In this document: in pieces, positions 57,481 through 64,000 of the stretch
Layout of the letters: every line of letters starts with the position of its first letter
How positions within the stretch are numbered: position 1 is the first letter of the stretch
NCBI GenBank assembly: GCA_030248225.1
Contig: JASANE010029188.1
Span: 1 to 64,000 of the forward strand
DNA: 64,000 nucleotides
Reading direction: 5' to 3'
Origin: Trileptium ribeirensis
Taxonomy: Eukaryota > Nematoda > Enoplea > Enoplida > Thoracostomopsidae
Position numbers and translations under genes: made by a program
The notes under the pieces: generated by a model
What the model was told of the DNA's origin: nothing
What the model saw: only the letters and a program-made list of their open reading frames with translations
The model's database searches: none

Positions 57481-57560
57481 ACAGAAATCTATTGGTGTGT
57501 AATATATTGAAATCTACACCACTGTTAGAAAGTTATGAAGGCCCAAGTAACCCTGAGAGC

Positions 57561-58052
57561 GGTACGTTATAACGTTAAAAAAGGAACAACTTAGAGCGGG
57601 GGTTCTGGGAGCGGCAGCCCCCCGACTTAAGCTTAGTGCATACAAAATGTAGCACACAGAGTGTATACAAATACAGGTTGGTTTAAGAAGAAAAGGGTTA
57701 AAAAATGTAACCCCTTTCCTCGTACCTTACCACTCATCGGAGCTGTCTACGAATCATTGACACTTTATGATGGAGTTGAGTTTTGTACGTTGTCGCTAGG
57801 AAGAGGTATGAGTTACAGTTCTGATAAGTTGGCTCTGGACACTTATGACTGTAAGTCAACTTCGCTCCAGCTGAATTAAGCGTATTTCTAGTTTTACACC
57901 CAGTTCACATTTACCAATTTTCGATTCATTCAATCACTCTCTTGATGTTTCTTGTTTTTATATTGTCTTGGAATAATAGTTATTCTGGCCCATGTCAACT
58001 TTAGGGGCCGGACGTTATAACGTTAGGAAAAAGAACAGCTTAGAGCGGGGGT
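57561..58052 (+). repeat. Direct repeat pair with palindromic ACGTTATAACGT
   Basis: 57561-57605 (TACGTTATAACGTT, then TTAGAGCGGGGGTT) recurs at 58009-58052 (GACGTTATAACGTT, TTAGAGCGGGGGTT), each followed by a TTAGGC/CTTAAG-like tract. The 448-bp spacing may mark an insertion or duplication upstream of the Gypsy remnant. Confidence 0.6.
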
Positions 58053-58208
58053 TAGGCTTAGTACTTGGCTCATATAAGGACCTTAGCTTAGGCTAAGATT
58101 AAGGCTTAGGCATAGTATATCAAAACGGAATGATTAAAAAATCAAAACTGCTAATTTGCCGGACGCAAAAACAGCGAATTCAATGACATTCGGCATTTGT
58201 TGGTTTAA

Positions 58209-58850
58209 CAGTGTTACGTCATCGGGGAAAGCAATGATGCTGATTTGCTTCTTATTATTCCCGACAACGTAGAGCAAAATCCCGGTCTGGTAACGGATTG
58301 GCGACAACTCAACAAATCGGAATTGGTCAGGATCTTGGAAGCCCTTCACGTAGGAGACGACTCTTTCACCGTTCCTCAAACAAAAGCCGATATCGTTAAG
58401 CCGTGGAGGCGCAGTGACAATAGCAGAAATCAACATGATACCGCAACCACTTGGAATCCGGTCGTCAGCTTTCAATCCATCTCCGTTATCGCAACCTGTT
58501 GAAGTTACGTCGATCGGGCTACCAGAATTCTTCGAAAAAGATGCAACGCTGTGGTTCGATCAAATCGAGCAGATTATGGTAGACCAATCGCAACGAGTCA
58601 AACGACAAAGCCTACTGTGCCCACTTTCACCGCGAATCCTTCTCAAGGGTGTCGCAAAAGCTTCGGATTGATACAACAAATCAAACAGTTCGTTATTTCC
58701 TTGCTGATGGACTCCCACGATAGAAAGCTGCGCCAACTGCTTGAACGTCAACATCTCGGTGATCAAAAGCCATCCGCTATTCTCCGACAATTTATTCAAT
58801 GTGCTTCTCAGCAAGTGATGCCTGACGAACACCGGTACAAACAGGGATGA
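58209..58850 (+). pseudogene. Ty3/Gypsy gag remnant with 2A-like and SAP-like N-terminus
   Basis: Three frame segments. The first (58209-58420) has a Leu/Ile-rich run followed by DNVEQNPGL (58263-58289), a decayed 2A-type motif (consensus DxExNPGP). After it comes WRQLNKSELVRILEAL, a SAP-like helix pair common at the start of animal Gypsy gag. The second (58420-58670) has GLPEFFEKDATLWFDQIEQI (family LPxFWxxxPxLWFxxxE). The third (58675-58850) has DRKLRQLLERQHLGDQKPS and ILRQF, the conserved gag C-terminal block. The family is clear despite the frameshifts. Nucleocapsid, protease, RT and most of integrase are deleted; the next sequence is the pol C-terminus. Confidence 0.7.
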
Positions 58851-58923
58851 ATGTTCATACCACAAGAATTAGCAAAGGGCATAGATGTGTCGATTTGTAA
58901 CCAAATGCCATCAAGTCCATTAA

Positions 58924-59443
58924 AAAGGACCTTACCATGTTTGTAAGTTCAATGACAAGACTGTTGAAGTTGTTATCAATAGCCGTTACGAGGCTGTTCC
59001 AGTGGATCGTACGAAACAAGCTTTCATTACGAGGCAAGTCGATGCTGATGCTCCGGCAGCTACTCCCGAAACAAACAACAAACAGAAAATATTACCAAGA
59101 CAGATGGTTTTCGCCAAATTTCATGGTTACCCTTGGTGGTCTGCCTTGGTCATAAGAAAAGACGCCTCATCTCCGCTAACCGACGAAAGTCCAAATGATG
59201 CAGTTTTTCGGGACATAATATGCGCCTCTTTGCCGCCAACCGATACGACACTACTCATAGATTTCCGCCATGGCTGATGTGAAATATCGGGATTTGGCTA
59301 AAGGACTGGTTGTAGCCGAAGCATATCGCAAACAGCATCTTACTAACTCAACTACACTTTTTGACACGGATAACAGGCAGGCCGTTAAGCATAACGTGGC
59401 TTTCCTGGCATATCGCTCCACTTGTAAAAAGGGGCTTATGTAA
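58924..59443 (+). pseudogene. Gypsy integrase C-terminus fused to a PWWP-like domain
   Basis: After an in-frame TAA (58921) the frame 58924-59277 reads KGPYHVCKFNDKTVEVV and YEAVPVDRTKQAFI, the end of a Ty3/Gypsy integrase (family GPxxV..TVxINxxxxxVSIDRxKPA). A linker (about 59030-59100) leads without a break into VFAKFHGYPWWSALVIRK, a PWWP signature with Ser for the last Pro. It continues to TLLIDFRH. A +1 shift at about 59272 joins the frame 59270-59443, with VKYRDLAKGLVVAEAY and a helical tail (AVKHNVAFLAYRS), the expected second half of PWWP. PWWP domains bind methylated H3K36 and DNA, so this likely steered integration, as chromodomains do in chromoviruses. The copy is dead: stop, frameshift, missing core. 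Confidence 0.7.
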
Positions 59444-59504
59444 CATCTCAAAACAAGTTTGAGATGACTTAATTGATTTGCATAAAACTTATTACCATAA
59501 TCTT

Positions 59505-59755
59505 TGTGTTATTTTCCATTACCCCCCTCCCAGCCCGCGTTTGCCCCAAAATGGTCAGATTCCGAAAATTATGGTATTTTTGTGATCCTGGAGACCTCCC
59601 CTGATCATTTCAACAAAAAACCGATTTTTTTAATTTTAGATTTTAATCAAGTTTTTGGATCCCATGGGTCACCTTGGGCCGCAAATGTGGTTCGATGGCC
59701 ATTTGCCAATAATATCGATGTTTCAAATATCGGCATATCCATTGTGTGTAGGTGA
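59505..59755 (+). repeat. Possible 3' LTR piece of the Gypsy remnant
   Basis: TTTTCCATTACCCCCCTCCC and GTTTTTGGATCCCATGGGTC parallel 57245-57480. The frame across it (59504-59755) is not protein-like. Confidence 0.35.
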
Positions 59756-59879
59756 CTTCAAACTAGTGTGTTAAAGATTATACATCATGCTGAATCCATT
59801 TTATAATCTGGTGTCCAACTTGACCATACGTATTTACCTTTTCCGGGGTATCAGTGGTTTAGCGTCAATCAACTCGATT

Positions 59880-60165
59880 TCCACAGTATAATCTGTATTC
59901 ATTTGTTTGTTTATATATTGCGTGCAAGGCATCAAGAATAAACTATGAATTGTGTTTTCGGTACGCTGCATACGTTTGTTTGGATATATAGGATCCATCT
60001 GCATTAATATTTCATGTTTTTAGGGTCGATGAATCTGACTTTCAGAATATAGTCTGTCTGCATTTGTTTCGCTATATAGTGCGCACAGGGCATCAAGAAT
60101 AGACTATACATAGGTTTTTCGGTACACTGAATAAATATGTCGGTTTGGTTAACCTGGCTTCTCCA
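59880..60165 (-). repeat. Repeat A, inverted copy
   Basis: TTTTCGGTACGCTGCATACG (59957) and GGTTTTTCGGTACACTGAAT (60114) are inverted cores about 158 bp apart, each preceded by a GCATCAAGAATA block as in the other copies. Confidence 0.6.
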
Positions 60166-60179
60166 TAGCGGAAGAGCCT

Positions 60180-60550
60180 AACGTTTTTCAATGCCCCCTA
60201 GCAAAAACTGTTGACCCTCGGCTGGCGCCCCCTAGAAAACATTTTGCTCCCCCTGGCAAAAGGTTCCGTGGCAAAAGTGTTAGCCCCTCCCACCCAATTA
60301 AAAACACCCCGCAGTTGACGTATAAACATTTCAAAAATTTAACAAAACCCTCTTTCTGACGTTAAAAAATGATATCATCAAAAATGTTTTTAACCTTAAT
60401 AGAGATGTTTTTACCGTTTTTGAGGCCATTTAAAAACAGATTTTGCATTTTCATGAAAATTATTCGATTTCCTAGTTCAAGCCAGCCCAGGGTGCCCGCG
60501 CGCTCGTCAGTGCGAAATTTCAGGTTTTTGCAATTTTTTTCCAATTAATT
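60180..60550. repeat. C-rich repeat and hAT-type tip
   Basis: GCCCCCTAGCAAAAACTG, GCTCCCCCTGGCAAAAGG and GTTAGCCCCTCCCACCC belong to the C-rich family. CAGGGTGCCCGCGCGCTCG at 60490 resembles a hAT-type tip. Confidence 0.4.
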
Positions 60551-60914
60551 CCTAAGAATTGTTCATCGTGAGAGCTATCCAGTACTTATCGTAAGCCAGC
60601 TGTCGAAATTGATTTCCCCGTTATCAGCTGTGAGTTTTTTTGCTAATACAACATATAATTTCCAGCTTTAACATGCAGGCATCTCAGTATAATGCTTGAG
60701 CCAAGTGGCTTGTCCACAGACTACTTATTCGAAAGCAAAATGACAAAGTTGCATCTGTTATATTAATAATGAATACTTATAACAAATAACAGTAGTGATC
60801 AGAAAGGGGGCAGTTGTGACCGCTGCATATTAGTTATGACATGCCACGTAATAGGCGGCACTGAGATACCTTGCTCTGTATTAATTCGGAAAGCTGCAGC
60901 TCTAATGTAGTAAT
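60551..60914. other. Non-coding
   Basis: Nothing recognised. Confidence 0.5.
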
Positions 60915-61660
60915 AATTATAGTATCTCGCATGCGAGGGTGAAACGGGGCGAGCGTGGTTCCACGTATAAGTTATTATACATGTATAATCACCTGTGACA
61001 CGTTCTATGTTTGATGTATATGCCACACTGAAACACTTGGAACCCTAAACTAATTAAAAAAACTAAAATCTTGTCGACAGACCTTATCCTAAACCCACCG
61101 AAAACACACAAAGTATAATACGTGTTAATTCTTTGATAACCAAACCATCGTTTTCAGCATACCAATGCATAAACAAAAAGCTGAAAACAGGCTATATTCT
61201 GGAAATCGGGTTCATAAACCCATTGAAAACTTCTGAAAACGCAAATATTCGTCCTGAAATCCAGATAACCAATCCATTGTAATCAGGCCTATATTAAGCT
61301 CTTTTTTGATGGCCTGAACGCAAAATATAACCAAACAAATCAAAACAGTCTATGTTTTGAAAATCGGTATCGGCCACCTAAAACCATTGAAACTACATCA
61401 AAAGATATAATATAGTCAACTTGGACTCTACATAACAAAAGAACACAATATTCAGCGTTCTTGATAGCCTAATAAATACTTGTTGTAAGATTGAGACACG
61501 TAATAACACGCCGAAATGTGAAAAATCGATATTTCTGGCAAAGGGTCAACGAACCATACTCAGGGAATGTTCTCTTACAATAAGTTTTGCTCGGCAAAGT
61601 TGAAGATCTCGATGAGCCGATGGTGATGGTAGTCTCCGTTTCTTGATTCTAAGCCTGTAT
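60915..61660 (+). repeat. Repeat A, near-full copy
   Basis: Leader GCGAGGGTGAAACGGGGCGA, GTATAATCACCTGTGACA, cores at about 61145, 61275 and 61455 (the last with ATATTCAGCGTTCTTGATAG), and the 3' block GTCAACGAACCATA plus GATCTCGATGAGCCGATG shared with 16355-17110. Confidence 0.65.
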
Positions 61661-62601
61661 TGTGGGACCTACAGTTATGCCCATAGACTCATAGAATTAG
61701 GGTTACATCCCCGGAGGGTCGGAAACTATTGGCAGGTGGCCTGACGCTGCACCCCAACCGCCCCCCCACCCCGCGCTGAGGGCGCTACATTACCACACGG
61801 AGACCCAGTACGGTAGGCAGCATCCTCAATAATCGCGAAGAAAAACTAGGGCATTGATTATATATATAAAAAATTAGGCTCTTTGAAAATTTTTCCGACA
61901 AAAACAAAAAGGCAGTTTGGAACAAGAAATGACGGCGTTACGACATATATATATACCTCCAGACGACTTCAGGAGAGCTGATGAGTATAGTGATGCTAAA
62001 GTCTCAAAAGGTCTATCCACCTATTTAAACCCTGATCCATTTGGTAAGGTTTGCCAAATGACGGACCGCCGCCGATGATGCCACACGTTCGACATACAGG
62101 TTGTGACAACTAACGAATCAGGCGAAAGGCTTCGCGGTGGTAAATCACAGCTACGACTTGGTTGATTTCTACGGTCATGCCACGAAGAAAGGATTCCTTA
62201 TTATGTGATGGCTCTGTCTGGAGCTAACGCTTGAGAACAGATCGCGGGGCAGATCTTCCATCTCTGAGAACGACATTCAGTCTTGCGGCAGTAGCCATAG
62301 GCGAACCTTGAACTCGGTGTACTCACATGTTACGCTTGACTGTTGGCAGAGACTCCTCTATGCTTTGCTAGACGGTGCATTTAGAAGCGTCTCGGTGCTC
62401 CTATACACTCATGTTTTCATCTTGGAGCAGTGGTAATCCGTCAGTCAGTGACACGAGGATGTGAGCCGAACCGAGGATGTCTTGAGAGCGAGCGGCAATA
62501 TGTTGGTTATTTTAACGATTTACTTTGGAAAATGCAGAAGTTTAACAAATTTTAGATTCCAAAGACTCGCTGTTTAATCGTGAGTGACCCCATGTTATGG
62601 C
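61661..62601. other. No gene recognised
   Basis: A C-rich run at 61755-61785. 61930-62560 has more balanced composition but no frame holds together on either strand. Confidence 0.4.
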
Positions 62602-62870
62602 CAGGGGCGTAGCCAGGGGGAAGGGGGAATTCCCACGAAATTTTTTGACTTTAAAAATTACCAATGGTCCCCCCTTAGTAAAAATTTTTTCTCAGCTGGA
62701 CTGAATGTTTCCTGTCGGAGTAGCCTGGAAATTGTTTTTTTCACTTTAGAAATCTAAAATTCGGCCCTGTGGGGCAAAAACACACCGGCCGGGAGGAACG
62801 AGGCGACATAAGATCTCAGCCTGAGTCAGGCTATTCCCCCCAAAAAAAATTTTTCCTAGCTACGCCCATG
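62602..62870. mobile_element. hAT-type miniature element (GGGCGTAGCC ends)
   Basis: 269 bp, left tip CAGGGGCGTAGCCAGGGGG, right tip (reversed) CATGGGCGTAGCTAGG, flanked by GTTATGGC and TTTATGGC (7 of 8 identical). Same tip family as 55133-55574. Non-coding. Confidence 0.75.
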
Positions 62871-62884
62871 TTTATGGCCCTGGC

Positions 62885-63145
62885 AAAACAGGTAGCACTC
62901 ATGAATCCGAACCAGGCCCCCGATTCATGAACCCAAGCAAATTTTTCAGCTGACAGCTCAGATATAAATACTAAATTTTTTCAAAAATATAGAAAACTTT
63001 TCACAGGTTTGATGTTTCCCCACGGTTTTTCTTCGATTTTACCCAATTTTCCCGGTTTTTGGCCGTTTTAGCCAAATTCCAAGTTTTTTCACGATCATTT
63101 TTTATTTTCCGGATTTTCAAGGTTTTCCCCGGTCGCGGGAGCCCT
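62885..63145. repeat. hAT-like fragment with GC-rich right tip
   Basis: A T-rich body (CCCAATTTTCCCGGTTTTTG) ends in CCCCGGTCGCGGGAGCCCTG, the reverse of a CAGGGCTCCCGCGACCG tip. The left end is uncertain (CAGGCCCCCGATTC at 62912 is a candidate). Confidence 0.4.
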
Positions 63146-64000
63146 GGATTTACCGAAAGAATGTCGTCCGTCGTCATATGTTATGAGTTGTTTTCTAATA
63201 GTTAAGATAGCTATATATTACTACAAGTTTGTACATGACTTGCTATAAAATTGCATACAACATATGTATGATAAATTACACATGATTTGTATGAAAAATT
63301 ACATATATACAATAAATGAATGATTATTTGCACATAATTTATGTTTAATTTCAGACAATAAATGTATGTTTTGTGGCACATGGGTTGTTTGAAGGTGTAG
63401 ACAGCAAACATATCACAAATTTCAAACTTAGAACGAAGATTCCAATTTTTGTGTTAATACATTCATACATTAGTGGTGATTTATTTCATAAAATATTTAT
63501 AAAAATGCATCCATTAGATATATTTAAAACAATAATATAAACAATATATAGAAATTCCTGCATTAAATACATTTAATAGGCTAATACAGCAATTTGAGTC
63601 TCTTTAACATGAAAACGGCAGGAGATAGCGTTAAACGAATTGCACATTCGGACTCCTGGTCCAAAAATACACTGTATCACCGGTTTTATACAAAATAGAA
63701 GAAAACAATAATTATTATGGGTTCCGGATATTTAACTTAAGCCAAGCTCGCTCGGTTTCGTCTTCTCTAACGAGATCCCAGTGAAACATGCGTACATACA
63801 TACGTTTTTCGTTCATTGTCGCTTTTCAACAGCGCAAACCCTATCATAGCGTCTGCCATTCAACGAAGTAACGAACGCAAGTCAACTTGTTGTTACATAA
63901 CATATAACAGTTGCAATATATGTAATTTGTAATATGTACTAGCATTACTATTATGAATATTTCACAATATAAAAAATAATAATAAACATAATAGCTAAAC
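63146..64000. other. Non-coding
   Basis: AT-rich with ATACATACATACG-type short runs. The 66-codon minus frame at 63211-63411 has no motif. Confidence 0.5.

Overview
The window looks like nuclear DNA of an invertebrate animal. It is AT-rich and gene-poor, the larger genes carry GT-AG introns, and the mobile elements are of animal type: CR1-like and RTE-like LINEs, a Penelope-like element, Ty3/Gypsy, Merlin, hAT and Tc1/mariner-type miniature elements. I found no bacterial operons, no tRNA or rRNA genes, no CRISPR array and no host gene that I can name. Degenerate TTAGGC-like tracts occur but do not settle the lineage.

Layout. 1-9.2 kb: unrecognised DNA, a frameshifted coiled-coil coding remnant (4.4-5.1 kb) and a minus-strand CR1-like LINE (PHD-like ORF1, endonuclease, end of the RT). 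9.2-20 kb: mariner-type and other miniature elements, the first copies of a satellite-like repeat (called repeat A here), a truncated hAT copy and a Penelope GIY-YIG remnant. 20-25 kb: an RTE-like LINE split by an insertion, and a second LINE ORF2 end. 25-34 kb: tandem repeats and a cluster of fused hAT copies, partly in inverted-dimer form. 34.6-36.8 kb: a Merlin transposase gene split by a full hAT copy. 39.84-44.60 kb: a young-looking 4.76-kb DNA transposon with perfect 28-bp terminal inverted repeats and an intron-containing 802-codon transposase. 44.6-57 kb: mostly non-coding repeats with a few orphan coding-like segments. 57.2-59.8 kb: a collapsed Ty3/Gypsy element. 59.9-64 kb: more repeat A, C-rich repeats and hAT-type miniature elements.

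Most notable points. (1) The 39.8-44.6 kb transposon has a large RNase H-like (DDE/D-type) transposase preceded by a PWWP-like domain, an acidic linker and Cys motifs, plus subterminal repeats of its end motif. I cannot place it in a classical superfamily. (2) The Gypsy remnant has an integrase C-terminus fused in frame to a second PWWP-like domain, and a decayed 2A-like motif ahead of gag. Two unrelated elements carrying the same kind of chromatin-reader fold suggests parallel capture of a device for choosing integration sites. (3) Repeat A, with a period near 170 bp, is scattered across the window in both orientations, and the PWWP transposon is inserted in or beside a copy of it.
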